This document shows positions 1 through 11,205 of a DNA stretch of 64,000 bases, piece by piece. The stretch comes from Eukaryota sp. TZLM1-RC (Eukaryota; Metamonada: BaSk clade): NCBI GenBank assembly GCA_040285825.1, contig JAUPSS010000002.1, positions 620,001 through 684,000 of the forward strand, given 5' to 3'. The notes under the pieces were generated by a model, which did no database searches, had not been told where the DNA came from, and saw only the letters and a program-made list of their open reading frames with translations. A program made the translations under genes and the position numbers. The stretch's first letter is position 1, and each line of letters begins with the position of its first letter.

Positions 1-1845
1 AACTAATGGGACGACTATCATTGAACCAAGATTTCCTCTACAAAATCTTGATCTGCTTGCTGTCTGGCTAAAGCTTCTCTTATTCGATTGAAAAACCGAG
101 GTAATCTATTAATAATGGCAAATTGAATCCGTGAACGCCATAAAAAAATATCAAATCTTTTCATTGTTTTTTCTTGCACCATTTTTTGGAAGTCATCCAA
201 AAAAGTTTCTGCTTCAACTGATAATCTTCCATTTATCGAAAAAGGGAAAGCAATAAAAACCAACTGTGTATTTCTATCGACATTAGCCTCTTCAATATCT
301 TTATCATATTTTCTATGTTTCTCTTTTGCTTTAAAATCTAGAGCAGCCACAGGATTAAGTTTTCTTCTGTGAACCAAAGTATCATTTGCAACATTACATG
401 AGACAAAATCTACAATAGCTTCAGAATTATCAATCCAATCACAGTATACATCATCTCTATCATCAGAACCAAAATTATTCAGAGAAAGTGTTTCCTTCAG
501 CAGGGGCTCTTTGATACACGATATCCTTGCAGTTTGTGCCATATTGAAAACAGTGTCTCTAACAGCATCATGTAATGAAGAACGATAAGTTATCAATTTA
601 GAGCAATTCAGAGCATGGCGCAAAGTGAGTTGAGGTGAATTCGAACAAATACATTTTTCTTTTGATAATAATTGATTAATGGGGATGTTCAAATATAATC
701 TCATTTTTGTTACAAATGCTTCATTAGTGGCACACAATCCAAATCTTCGTGGTACAATGGTTACAAAAAGTGAAGAATCTGACGACTTGTTTTCACAAAC
801 ACCCTTTTCCAATAACAATGAGTGAAGATCTTGATTTAGAACAGCCGAGCTGCATATATTATTATAAAGATCTTTTTCATACATTCCAGTCAATCGTTTC
901 TGTAATGTTCGAAGAGTGTACTTCAAATTTAAAACATTTTTTTCTGGAATATTGCCATTGAATGATTGGGGAAAACATCGACCCCATTTTTTTACAGCAA
1001 TTTTTGAAATTTCTTCATTTAATGCAAAAACAGTGGAACTTTGCGTTGTCATCAATAAATCTTCCCAATCTGCAAATCTTTCGGAAAACTCAAAGATTGC
1101 ATTTCTGCATCCACCAACAAAAGCACACGAGGTAAGAATAGAAGCCTTCGTCCACCCTAAACCGCCATAATGTGGACTAAGGTAAGCATGATCTGGAATT
1201 TGAAACATTTTACATCCCAGTAATGGAGACAGAACTTTTGCACGTAACTCATTAAACTTCTGAGCCAAAGGTCTAGTGACGAGAGGATTTGTAGATCGAA
1301 ATATATGATTAAAATTGGAACTAAAACACAGTCTTATAATGGTAAATTTGATGTGTTTTTTTATATCCAAATTCATCATTCTGTCAATTTTGTCAGAAAT
1401 TGAGTTTCAACTTTTCAAACAATTTTTTGGTAATTTCATCATTATTTCCTAAAAACGAACCCAAATGACGAATAGCATCAATTGAATATAATTTGGCTAG
1501 AATTTCAATACCATCAACTATTGTGGAAACTGGGAAATTCGATAACAAAACACATTTAAGTAAATTAAGTCGGAGACCAATTTTGGTAAATAATTCTTTA
1601 AAACATACAGTTGCTTGTTTCACAATATTTAAATCACCAATAAGCACAACATCATCCATATATGCAATCATTTTTAGTGAAGGAAACATCTCTTGAATTT
1701 GCAGTAAAATAGGATGAATGGCCAAACACAACAAAAGAGGTCCTAACGGATCTCCTTGCTTTACACCACTTGATGAACTCAAAATGTTATTACCAAAATG
1801 TAAATTAGAATATGTGCTATATGATGATTGAAAAGTAAAAGTTGA
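1..1845 (-). mobile_element. LINE family A, 5'-truncated copy (RT fragment plus endonuclease half)
   Basis: Non-LTR retrotransposon copy on the minus strand. The RT part (about 1845-1393) shows GVKQGDPLGP and the catalytic box AYMDDVVLIG. A second frame (1379-18) carries the C-terminal half: a C.C...H...C zinc motif (CICSNSPQLTLRHALNC) and then a region with acidic residues and KEKHRKYDKD. These fit the restriction-like endonuclease of site-specific-type LINEs. The two frames are separated by one extra T near 1405-1407 compared with the copy at 42267-44614, so only one lesion breaks this part. The 5' end stops in the RT domain near 1845, and the 3' end reaches the window edge. The conserved 3' tail is at positions 1-20. 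Probably inactive. Confidence 0.85.
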
Positions 1846-3122
1846 AAACTAAGGCCCATTGATGTCGTAGGGAGAAACCAGACGTTGTTGGAAGATTTGG
1901 TTGGTAAAAAAAATAAACCAAAATGCAACCAAAGGAAAACCACAGTAAATTTTATTGAACAATTTTAGTGAACAACAGTTTTTTTGGACAATAGCTGGAA
2001 GCGCAGTGGCATGAGATAAGAAAGAGTGGTGATTAGACTAGTAGAAAGCAAAAACTAAAGCAGGGGGGATTATGAGGGGGATTAGAGTCAGGGTGGCTGG
2101 TGAGGGGGATTTTTATTTACCCTGAAAGACCACCATAATAATTTTTTTTATTTTCAACGCTAACAAAACATTAAAAAATACTAATAAAAAGAACAAAAAT
2201 ATTAGAACTCAATATCCTCAATTCACGCATCAACATCATCAAATCTCTTAAGTGCGCGATTTTCATACTCTATTCCTAACTTTAACAGTGCTTTGGTCAG
2301 CATTTCTGGAATTGCTTTAAGAATACTGAAACCTCTTCTATTGTGCCAAAAATTGATTCTTCCTCTGTGGTTTTCAAGTTCATCTATAGCTAAGATTCAA
2401 TATAGTTAAGATTCAAGTTTTCCAAGATCAAGTTTGTGGCCTGTTGAAACGCTAATTTGACAAATTTGGTTGTTAAAAACATTCACATCTGACACACAAT
2501 CTCAGTGCGTGTTTATGTATTGTATCGTTGCTGCTCTATTATCTATTAATTTTATTTAATTGAATTATGATTTTAATTGTTCTGTTTATATAATTTGAGA
2601 AAAATTTGATCAAAAATACGTTGCACGCGCGTTTGTTAATGATGCGTTAACTTAATTTTTCGTTTCATCGATGCACGTTCAGACAAAAAATAATTGCGTT
2701 TCGTTGACGAGACGCAACGCCTTAGTGACGCACGTCGACTAAAACTGACAGCTCTAGTACCAATGGTGCCAATGTAACAAATTTGATTACTGAAAAAGAT
2801 GTTGATTTGTGTATTTCAAACTGTTTACACAGGTTGATAGGATGTTTTCCTTGATAAACAACATTGTTCGAAACACTGAAAATCGTGAAGATGAACATTT
2901 GTAATCGAATAAAACTATCATTAAGATGTTTAGGAATTTATTACTGACTCCAAAAACTGATGGTTTAAAACCAATGTTGACCTTTGAACAACAAAATCAA
3001 GATTTAGAAAAGTTAGTCCATAACCAATAGCAACCATAGATAATATGACTCCATACATGAACATTGACAATTATGGTGAAAATTCGTTGAGTCTAAATTT
3101 ACAACAAATAACATCTGGAAAA
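1846..3122. other. Spacer with a LINE C-terminal remnant
   Basis: No intact gene seen. Positions 2203-2372, minus strand, encode a degenerate LINE C-terminus (FWHNR, LGIEYENRALKRFDDVD, ending DIEF) that matches the remnant at 46480-46733. The rest is AT-rich with no recognisable coding. Confidence 0.6.
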
Positions 3123-3578
3123 CTACATTAAGCAACACCCAGTATTTCCTACTAACTTAGTCTCTGCTAATTCTTCCGGTTTGGGGCAATAAACAAAGTG
3201 TACTGCCAGAGATCGATTATCTCCATCCGCGTATCCAGCTACTTTCAACAGAGGAGCTTCATAGAGGATATGTGAACAGTTACGTGTCAGAATAAGTTCA
3301 ACCTCTGTGGGATCGACTGTGGTACCGTTTTCATTTCTACATTTGGAGATGACATCATCTAGACTTAATGGCCTGGGAGACCTTTCAACGATACTTATGA
3401 TATACTCATCTGATAGGTTCGACGCTTGGCCGAATGAAGGTGAATTAAAATCGGTGCTAGATTGTAAAGCTTTACTACGGAAAGGTTTAGGTGAAAGAAG
3501 AGGTGCAGCTGATGTCTGACGGATCGCCAGTGGACTGCGCTTAACTGTGGACTTTCGATAAAATCGGGGACTGAACAT
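3123..3578 (-). CDS. Hypothetical protein ending in a CaaX box
   Basis: A 151-residue protein with a clean ATG at 3578 and stop at 3123. I do not recognise the family. The first 45 residues are basic and rich in Ser/Pro (MFSPRFYRKSTVKRSP, LLSPKPF), like a phosphorylated disordered tail. Residues 55-130 look folded (DEYIISIVERSPRPLSLDDV, then HILYEAPLLKVAGY). The last four residues are CCLM, which fits a CaaX prenylation signal. Met at X usually directs farnesylation in known systems. If used, it would attach the protein to a membrane. The gene sits between LINE copies. Its even composition and intact frame argue that it is a host gene. Function unknown. Confidence 0.6.
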   Translation of the reverse strand: MFSPRFYRKSTVKRSPLAIRQTSAAPLLSPKPFRSKALQSSTDFNSPSFGQASNLSDEYIISIVERSPRPLSLDDVISKCRNENGTTVDPTEVELILTRNCSHILYEAPLLKVAGYADGDNRSLAVHFVYCPKPEELAETKLVGNTGCCLM

Positions 3579-3639
3579 TTAGTTTGATTTACTTTTTTTA
3601 AACAAATCAATTTCATTGAAACTTAGTAAAATCAAATCA

Positions 3640-4335
3640 GAACTAATGGGACTAAATTCAATGAACCAAGATTTCATTTACAATATCCTGATCTGCTTGC
3701 TTTCTCTCCATTGCTTCTCTTATTCGATGACACAACGAGGTAATCTGTTAGTTATAGCGAATTGAATCCGAGAGGGCCATAAAAAAATATCAAATCTTTT
3801 CTTTGTTTTTTCTTGAACCAATTTTTGGAAATCATTCAAAAAATTCCTGCTTCTACTGATTGTCTTCCATTTATAGAAAATGGAAAAGCAATATAAACAA
3901 GTGGTCTATTTCTATCATTATTAGCTTTTTCCCTATCTTTGTCCTATTTACTATATTTTTCCTTGAATTCAAAAGCTTTTACAGGATTAAGTTTCCTTCT
4001 GTGAACCAAAGTATCATTTGCAACATTACAGGAGACAAAATCAACAACAGCTTCAGAGTTCTCAATCCAATCGTAGTAAGTGTCACCTCTATCATCAGAA
4101 CCAAAATTATTCAATGACAGTGTTTCTTTCAGCAGAGGCTCTTTGATACACGAGATTCTTGCAGTTCGTGTCATATCAAAAAAAGTGTCTCTAACAGCAT
4201 CATGTAATGAAGAACGATAGGTTATCAATTTCGAACAATTCAGCGCATGACGCAATATGAGCTGAAGTGAATTCGATAAAAAACATTTTTCTTTTGATAA
4301 TAATTGATTAATGGGAATATTCGAATATATTCCCA
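3640..4335 (-). mobile_element. Older LINE family A copy, 3' part (interrupted)
   Basis: Minus-strand LINE A sequence with several frame breaks. It keeps the zinc region and part of the endonuclease frame (about 3944-4336). It is the 3' part of one old insertion whose remaining part lies at 5595-5823. The younger plus-strand copy at 4336-5594 sits inside it. The 12-bp sequence AATATATTCCCA at 4324-4335 recurs at 5595-5606, marking the target-site duplication. Confidence 0.8.
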
Positions 4336-5594
4336 ATGGGATGTAAAATGTTCCAAATTCCAGATCATGCTTACCTTAGTCCACATTATGGCGGTTTAGG
4401 GTGGACGAAGGCTTCTATTCTTACCTCGTGTGCTTTTGTTGGTGGATGCAGAAATGCAATCTTTGAGTTTTCCGAAAGATTTGCAGATTGGGAAGATTTA
4501 TTGATGACAACGCAAAGTTCCACTGTTTTTGCATTAAATGAAGAAATTTCAAAAATTGCTGTAAAAAAATGGGGTCGATGTTTTCCCCAATCATTCAATG
4601 GCAATATTCCAGAAAAAAATGTTTTAAATTTGAAGTACACTCTTCGAACATTACAGAAACGATTGACTGGAATGTATGAAAAAGATCTTTATAATAAAAT
4701 ATGCAGCTCGGCTGTTCTAAATCAAGATCTTCACTCATTGTTATTGGAAAAGGGTGTTTGTGAAAATAAGTCATCAGATTCTTCACTTTTTGTAACCATT
4801 GTACCACGAAGATTTGGATTGTGTGCCACTAATGAAGCATTTGTAACAAAAATGAGATTATATTTGAATATCCCCATTAATCAATTATTATCAAAAGAAA
4901 AATGTATTTGTTCGAATTCACCTCAACTCACTTTGCGCCATGCTCTAAATTGCTCTAAATTGATAACTTATCGTTCTTCATTACATGATGCTGTTAGAGA
5001 CACTGTTTTCAATATGGCACAAACTGCAAGAATATCGTGTATCAAAGAGCCCCTGCTGATGGAAACACTTTCTCTGAATAATTTTGGTTCTGATGATAGA
5101 GGTGATGTATACTGTGATTGGATTGACAATTCTGAAGCTATTGTTGACTTTGTCTCATGTAATGTTGCAAATGATACTTTGGTTCACAGAAGAAAACTTA
5201 ATCCTGTACCTGCTCTGGATTTTAAAGCAAAAGAGAAACATAGAAAATATGATAAAGATATTGAAGAGGCTAATGTCGATAGAAATACACAGCTGGTTTT
5301 TATTGCTTTCCCATTTTCGATAAATGGAAGATTATCAGTTGAAGCAGAAACTTTTTTGAATGACTTCCAAAAAATGGTGCAAGAAAAAACAATGAAAAGA
5401 TTTGATATTTTTATATGGCGTTCACGGATTCAATTTGCCATTATTAATAGATTACCACGGTTTTTCAATCGAATAAGAGAAGCTTTAGCTAGACAGCAAG
5501 CAGATCAAGATTTTGTAGAGGAAATCTTGGTTCAATGATAGTCGTCCCATTAGTTTTGAGTTAATTTAATTAAGTGTGCAAATTCAATAAATAT
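4336..5594 (+). mobile_element. LINE family A copy with intact endonuclease-half ORF, inserted in an older copy
   Basis: Young, 5'-truncated LINE A copy bounded by a 12-bp target-site duplication (4324-4335 and 5595-5606). An uninterrupted 400-residue frame runs 4336-5538. It holds the zinc motif CICSNSPQLTLRHALNC near residue 195 and the endonuclease region with DVYCDWIDNSEAIVDFV and KAKEKHRKYDKD. It ends in DQDFVEEILVQ. The RT domain is missing. The element starts at an ATG by chance of truncation, so expression is doubtful. The 3' UTR has the family tail (TCGTCCCATTAGTT, then AATTCAATAAAT) before the duplicated target. Confidence 0.9.
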
Positions 5595-5823
5595 AATATA
5601 TTCCCATTTTTGTTACAAACCCTCCATTATTGGCAGAAAGCCCAAACCTTTGTGGCACAAGGGTCAAAACAGTAAAGAATTTGATGATTTATTCTCACAT
5701 ACAGCTTTTTCCAATAACAATGAATAATCTTGATCTGAAACAGCGGAGCTGCATATAATTTTGAAAAGATCATCTTCTTACATTTTAGTTATTCGTTTTA
5801 GTAATGTTCGAAGCGTGTACTAC
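5595..5823 (-). mobile_element. Older LINE family A copy, 5' part
   Basis: Continuation of the old minus-strand copy broken by the nested insertion. Positions 5600-5820 align with 690-915 of the window with many substitutions and indels. Nothing intact. Confidence 0.75.
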
Positions 5824-7241
5824 AATCAGATCATTTGCTATCAAAACGCTTGCCTTCAAACAAGTGTAAATCTTTTCTGATGATAATTTTTTTAATCCGG
5901 AATTTGAATTCAACGAGTTTTCTGCATAGTTTTGTTCAATAGAAGGGCAAATAGAACTGAAGAATTCCCAAAGAATATTACTGATATACTTTCCTGTACC
6001 TATGTGGAAAACTGTTTGAAAACAAAGGCAAATTCATTAGATTTAGACTGATGTATTTTTTGAGGGATTTTTGTCGAGGATGATCATTGTCTTGAGTTCA
6101 ACATCTCAAGCATCTATCGACAGTGTTTCCTTTTTTATTTTTTCTGAAAGAAAATCAACAAATGTTGCAAATTTTGTTTTTGGTAAAACAGTTTACAGTC
6201 TTTGTAACAATTTGTGGAGAATAAGTGCTTGTTTTATTTTCAAACTCGGCTTTCTTAATCAAATACCATTTGCATCCATTTTCAGAATTTGTTGCATTAT
6301 TGTTTTACAGATTAGGACAAGTTCGAGCATTATGTCCCGTCCCACGGCAATGTGAACAGTTATGAGAGCGTTTCTTGATCCTTGAACAACTTAATTTAGA
6401 AATGACTTTTGAATTGATTTTTCTCTTTACTCCATCTGAAAAGGAATTCATTGACCGAAGAACAAAAGAACAAAAATTTATTTATCCACTGTTTGTTAGA
6501 CAACATTGCAGTTGAGTAGACATTGCTGGAACGAAAATTTTCCAAAACTCCTCTCCACCATTAGGGAAATGGAAATGGAATCAATTTATGAGAATGTGGA
6601 CAATTTCTCCCTCCTGACGAAAATATCAACAAAATGAGAACAGAGGGTGCAAATCTTTTGAAAAAGAAAACTGATGAGCAAATGGATGAGAGGATTTCAG
6701 ATCAGAAAGTGTTTTTAGTTTCAATAGTTATTGGTAAGTTTGACCGTCATGTTTTCTTTTTGGAGAGTCAATTTTCACTTATATTGAGAATGAGTCCTCA
6801 AATCAGATTACCAGACATTGATATGGATATTCAGGCAGAAAAATGTTCTCTGACGAAAAAACCTTATTAATAATCATCAACCCCATTGTGTTCTTAATCA
6901 CAATTTAGTGCAGTTTGATTTACATGTTTTAAAAATAGATTAAATTATTTTGATTTATCATTTCCCACTGTTCGAGATGGTTCAACAATTGCTTATTCAA
7001 TCAACTTTCACCAAGAGGGAAAGAAGTTGTCATCAGGGAAAATGGCTTTTTTCTTTTAGATACTTTGGTTTTTGCCAAAAATTTATTAAAATACCCTACG
7101 ACATGGATTAGGCAATCTGGCATATAAAACGATAAATGAAAAGAAAATCAAACTTCATCAGGAATTTTCCCATATTTGGCCAATTGATTTTTTAGCTACT
7201 TCTCCACTGAGACAAAATTCGATTCAATATGGGCTTCATTA
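5824..7241. other. Mostly non-coding spacer
   Basis: Apart from the zinc-knuckle ORF at 6305-6451, only short frames without recognisable motifs are present. One 78-residue frame at 6634-6870 has no family I can name. Probably decayed element sequence. Confidence 0.4.
6305..6451 (-). CDS. Small zinc-knuckle ORF (48 residues), possibly a fragment
   Basis: An ATG-started 48-residue ORF on the minus strand. It is basic at the N-terminus and ends in a zinc knuckle NCSHCRGTGHNARTCPN, spacing C-X2-C-X4-H-X4-C. This knuckle type is common in RNA/DNA-binding proteins and at the C-termini of some transposases. It differs from the two zinc-knuckle genes at 18503 and 22762 but has the same spacing. No promoter or partner is evident. 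It may be the tail of a decayed element. Confidence 0.4.
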   Translation of the reverse strand: MNSFSDGVKRKINSKVISKLSCSRIKKRSHNCSHCRGTGHNARTCPNL

Positions 7242-8489
7242 TTGTGTCCTTTGTCTGAAACTTTGTGTGCTGTTTCAGAAGACAAATTTATATTATCATC
7301 TTATAAAACCATTCGAGCAACCGTCAACTCAATGGTTAAACATTCAAATGCGATACTCAAATCGAAAGAAACTGCATTAAATTTTCAACAATTACGTATT
7401 CACACCACATGTTGCTTAAAGCTGTATTTACAGTCCCGATTTGAACGTAATTTACTACTGCCACGAATATCTGCCAAATTATATGAATCATTAATGGCCG
7501 GAATTCGTTATATTTCAGCTGAGTATTATGAGCAAAAAATGGTAAAACCAAGAAGTGCATTTCCACAGGATTTTGAAGACTTTGTTTATGGTGAAGGAGA
7601 TTATACTTTAAGAACTACCTTTGAGCAACAAAAATTAAACGAAACATTGAGTTATCTTGATCACTTAAGATACAAGCCTGAACAGTTTCCACGATTTCCA
7701 ACTGATAAATTCAGTAGACCACCTGAGTATATGGTTCCAGTACTGTTTGCCAATTTTGAGAATAATTTGAAATTAGATTATGAAAAACATATTAATCGAT
7801 TTATTAATGTCTTTTTTGATAAACCAGATGTGGAAAATGTGTTATCAGAAATGCACAAGCTGAGTGGATACTCAACGCCATTATCTACAATTATTTCACT
7901 ATTTAGATTTAGGCTTCGTCAATTCAAAAACATGTTTTTAGTTGACAGAGATTGCTTGAGTTCTTTGTTTCATCATCCTGAAAATATTTCAGACCTTCTG
8001 AATGATGAATTTTTCGATTTATGTGAACAACATGATATAAGAAATAATGAACTTAGAGACATATTTGAAGGTCTTATTGAGCCATTTACTTGTCAAATTG
8101 AGAATTTGGTCACTGACGAGAATTTAGTTGACAACATATTTCCAGTGGATATACATTTTCTTGCAGACGCTGTTGAAAAAGATCCTCAAATATTCCTAAA
8201 ACCAGCAATTACAATTGCCCAGTATATCTTCAGTAGAGAGAAAAAACCTTATCATATTTCTCCTGTTTCAACCACTGTAGGCCCTGGATATTTTCCTATT
8301 GATACAGATACAATATGGACAATTAGTAGACAAACATTCATGGACGATTTGTTGCCTGATCAGAGATTAAAAATGGTCAATACACAAGCCCAAATTACGA
8401 AATTCAAACCACCTGAGCAATTTGACTTTTGGTCTAATATTCTCGATTTAAACCAACATTTTTTTTCATGGCATGCTATAATATTTTGA
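7242..8489 (+). pseudogene. Putative N-terminal half of a Fanzor-like protein, RuvC part absent
   Basis: A 415-codon open frame with no ATG near its start; the first in-frame ATG is at 7332 and an in-frame TGA lies at 7185. The protein is helical and Asn/Leu-rich. Several stretches resemble the helical N-terminal region of Fanzor/TnpB-like proteins: QLRIHTTCCLKLYLQSRFE near residue 50, FANFENNLKLDYEKHINRF near residue 172, and FDFWSNILDLNQHFF at the end. It stops where the RuvC-I segment would be expected, and I find no RuvC or zinc-ribbon motif downstream. The match is by pattern, without a catalytic motif. An unrelated lineage-specific gene is possible. Confidence 0.4.
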
Positions 8490-9317
8490 TTTTTTCTCGA
8501 AACTGAGGTTGATTTGTTGCAATGTTTATTCACAAAATTGCTATGATGTGCTTAGTTTCTACGAATTTTAGACAATACAATGTGCACTATAAAGGACCTT
8601 TCACTTGTCTTTATGCCAGAAAATTAACTTTATTCATTCAAAAATCACTTGTATGGGTTATAAATCACTACAGAACCCTACACCATCACTGATGTGAAAT
8701 AATTCAAGAACCTTCTCTCAAACTCAGTGCTGGGTTAAGTCAATAATCGACACATGTTGCTGCTCTTCTTTACTTTGATTCGAATAGTATAATTGAGAGT
8801 CGGTATGATACGAATAATGATTCATACACATTTATACACATTTATACTATTATTGCCTACTACTTAATGGAGCACAATGGGGTTACATCATTTGCAGTGA
8901 ATACGGATTCTTCATTCGTTTCAAACTCTCAACTTCAGTTCTTACTCACCACTTTCCATTTTTCTGGCAAAATCTGGTTTAAGCAGCAGCGACCTTTTAA
9001 TTTGAACAACTGCTTTTGAAGGCAAAGGATTTACTTTGTAGACTATACAAAGTAGTTCCCTTAAAAACCCAGAATCTGAAGATATAGCTGTTTCTGCTTT
9101 TTAGTCAGAAATTATAGACTTTACATCCTGTCAGGAAAGTAAAGAATAAATAAAGAAATTGATGGACCAAATTTGAACTAAATAACTGTTTTTTGATTCA
9201 ATTTTCATTAATCAGCATAAAATTTTATTAATAAAAAGAACAAGTTTTCCTACTAACAATCAACGTGAAATACTGAGCTTGCAACATTTTCAAGCCACCG
9301 CCCATTTTGTGTGTCTA
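8490..9317. other. Non-coding spacer
   Basis: AT-rich, with no coding or RNA gene that I can support. Confidence 0.5.
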
Positions 9318-9374
9318 TCATTTATCTCCATCAGACAACCATATACGAGATTCTATAACAGAAAGGATGCGGTA

Positions 9375-9560
9375 CGAGCAGTTGAGAGCTTGAAATGCTG
9401 ATTCTTTACAAATGGCTTTCATCTTAGACATTGAAATGAGTAATCTTTCCATCAATGAAATACAACTATTAGCAACTATTCCTCTTGCTGAAACTTCAAA
9501 AGGAAATGATTCAACCGAAAAATCTAAATTTGACAATAACAATTCAAGACTCTGGTAATT
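9375..9560 (-). repeat. Dispersed repeat, copy 1 (second copy 62470-62660)
   Basis: About 185 bp that recur nearly unchanged at 62470-62660. Minus-strand translation shares LLSNLDFSVESFPFEVSA and GIVANSCISLM in both copies. The element it came from is not clear. Both copies lie close to LINE insertions (family A here, family D there), so it could be part of another element used as target. Confidence 0.7.
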
Positions 9561-9683
9561 CGTACGTTTTAATGTATGTCTATTAGCTAAATATTGTAGT
9601 ATCGGTGATGATAACTCACAAATCAGTGCTGTCTTTTTTTTAATTCAGTCACATTTTTTGAGATAAGAATTGGACCAGGTCTA

Positions 9684-10361
9684 CCTCAACTCACTTTGCG
9701 CCATGCTCTGAATTGCTCTAAATTGATAACTTATCGTTCTTCATTACATGATGCTGTTAGAGACACTGTTTTCAATATGGCACAAACTGCAAGGATATCG
9801 TGTATCAAAGAGCCCCTGCTGAAGGAAACACTTTCTCTGAATAATTTTGGTTCTGATGATAGAGGTGATGTATACTGTGATTGGATTGATAATTCTGAAG
9901 CTATTGTTGACTTTGTCTCATGTAATGTTGCAAATGATACTTTGGTTCACAGAAGAAAACTTAATCCTGTACCTGCTCTGGATTTTAAAGCAAAAGAGAA
10001 ACATAGAAAATATGATAAGGATATTGAAGAGGCTAATGTCGATAGAAATACACAGCTGGTTTTTATTGCTTTCCCATTTTCGATAAATGGAAGATTATCA
10101 GTTGAAGCAGAAACTTTTTTGAATGGTTTCCAAAAAATGGTGCAAGAAAAAACAATGAAAAGATTTGATATATTTTTATGGCGTTCACGGCTTCAATTTG
10201 CCATTATTAATAGATTACCACGGTTTTTCAATCGAATAAGAGAAGCTTTAGCTAGACAGCAAGCAGATCAAGATTTTGTAGAGGAAATCTTGGTTCAATG
10301 ATAATCGTCCCATTAATATTGAGTTAATTTAATTAAGTGTGCAAATTCAATAAATACAATT
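9684..10361 (+). mobile_element. LINE family A copy, 5'-truncated, with 10-bp target-site duplication
   Basis: Starts within the zinc motif (TLRHALNC) and runs to the family 3' tail. The open frame 9696-10301 covers the endonuclease domain without stops. The flanks carry ACCAGGTCTA at 9674-9683 and again at 10362-10371. The sequence is very close to the copy at 4336-5594, indicating recent activity. Confidence 0.9.
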
Positions 10362-10491
10362 ACCAGGTCTAAACTCTATCACAACAAAAGCAAAATCTAT
10401 TTAATGATTTTTGAGATCAAGCAACACAGCATACATTTCAATGATCTAGGAAAGGAACTAAGAGGTTATCAAAATTATTTAAAGATTGAAT

Positions 10492-10620
10492 TGTTGTACT
10501 GTGGACAACTGGTCTAGTATGCATCAGAGTTCACTAGTGATGGTCTTTATAAGGACAAGTGAGTTTAAATAAAAATTCTTTATGTTTACAGTTGTTATAT
10601 GTCTTTACCTTACAGCATCA
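10492..10620 (+). repeat. 5' LTR
   Basis: 129 bp, TG...CA ends. Contains CACTAGTGATGG and TTTATAAGG, the latter a possible TATA-like box; both recur in the 3' LTR. Confidence 0.85.
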
Positions 10621-10635
10621 ATAATTGATGGCTAA

Positions 10636-11205
10636 GCCGGCCATATTGATAACAGTCCTTCCTTCGGGAAGAGTTTTCCTGATCAGGAAAATAATCCTTC
10701 ATTTTCGAAGAGTCCTTCCGTAAGGAAGAGTAATCTTTCCTCCAAGGAGAGAAGTTTTTCCCTCGAAAAAAGAGCGCCTCTTTGCAAGAGTGAGAGTAAC
10801 AACGGGGACCACACCTATGACCTTAATACTGTTTTCCCAAATGGGAAAAAACTCATACTTGGTGATTTAAACCCAGAGTCTCTTGTCAATCCTACTGAAG
10901 GTGAAAAAGAGGACGCTTCCAACAAGAATCTTTTTCCCTCCTAGCCCGACAAGACTCATAAAGAATTATTTTCTACGACTGTTACCTCCTCTCAATTGGG
11001 ACTATCAAATCCCTACGGTGGAAACGTTGACGGGGATGGTGAAAATGCTTTCGTAGGCGACCCATCCAACATCGACTGGACAAACACAGAATACCGCACT
11101 TCTCAAGAGTGGTACGGTCAAGAGATGAGAAAGCGAGTCGCCCACACCGTTAGAAAGTTCTTCCTCAGCATCATTGCGCAGCCGCCTGATGATATCAATG
11201 AGTGA
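10636..11205 (+). pseudogene. Gag-like frame of the LTR element, one internal TAG
   Basis: An open frame right after the 5' LTR, broken once by TAG at 10942-10944 and then open to the stop at 11205. No ATG begins it. The first part is a degenerate tandem repeat of Pro-Ser-x-x-Lys-Ser units (PSFGKS, PSFSKS, PSVRKS), and each unit's DNA is a short inverted repeat. The second part is acidic and then basic (EMRKRVAHTVRKF). It is called gag-like because of its position between LTR and pol. No zinc knuckle or capsid motif is visible. Confidence 0.5.
10658..10849 (+). repeat. Array of about eight short hairpins in the element leader
   Basis: Consecutive small stem-loops: CTTCC-TTCG-GGAAG (10658-10671), an 18-bp perfect palindrome (10674-10691), CTTC/GAAG (10697-10710), CTTCC-GTAA-GGAAG (10715-10728), an 8-bp stem with a 3-nt loop starting near 10735, TTTTT/AAAAA near 10755, CTCTT-TGC-AAGAG near 10778, and TTTTCCC-AAAT-GGGAAAA (10832-10849). 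UUCG and GUAA are stable RNA tetraloop types. Confidence 0.75.

Noticed and set aside
1393-1782. YMDD reverse transcriptase as a retrovirus or group II intron
   Set aside because: Domain order, 5' truncations, short target duplications and the C-terminal endonuclease show a LINE.
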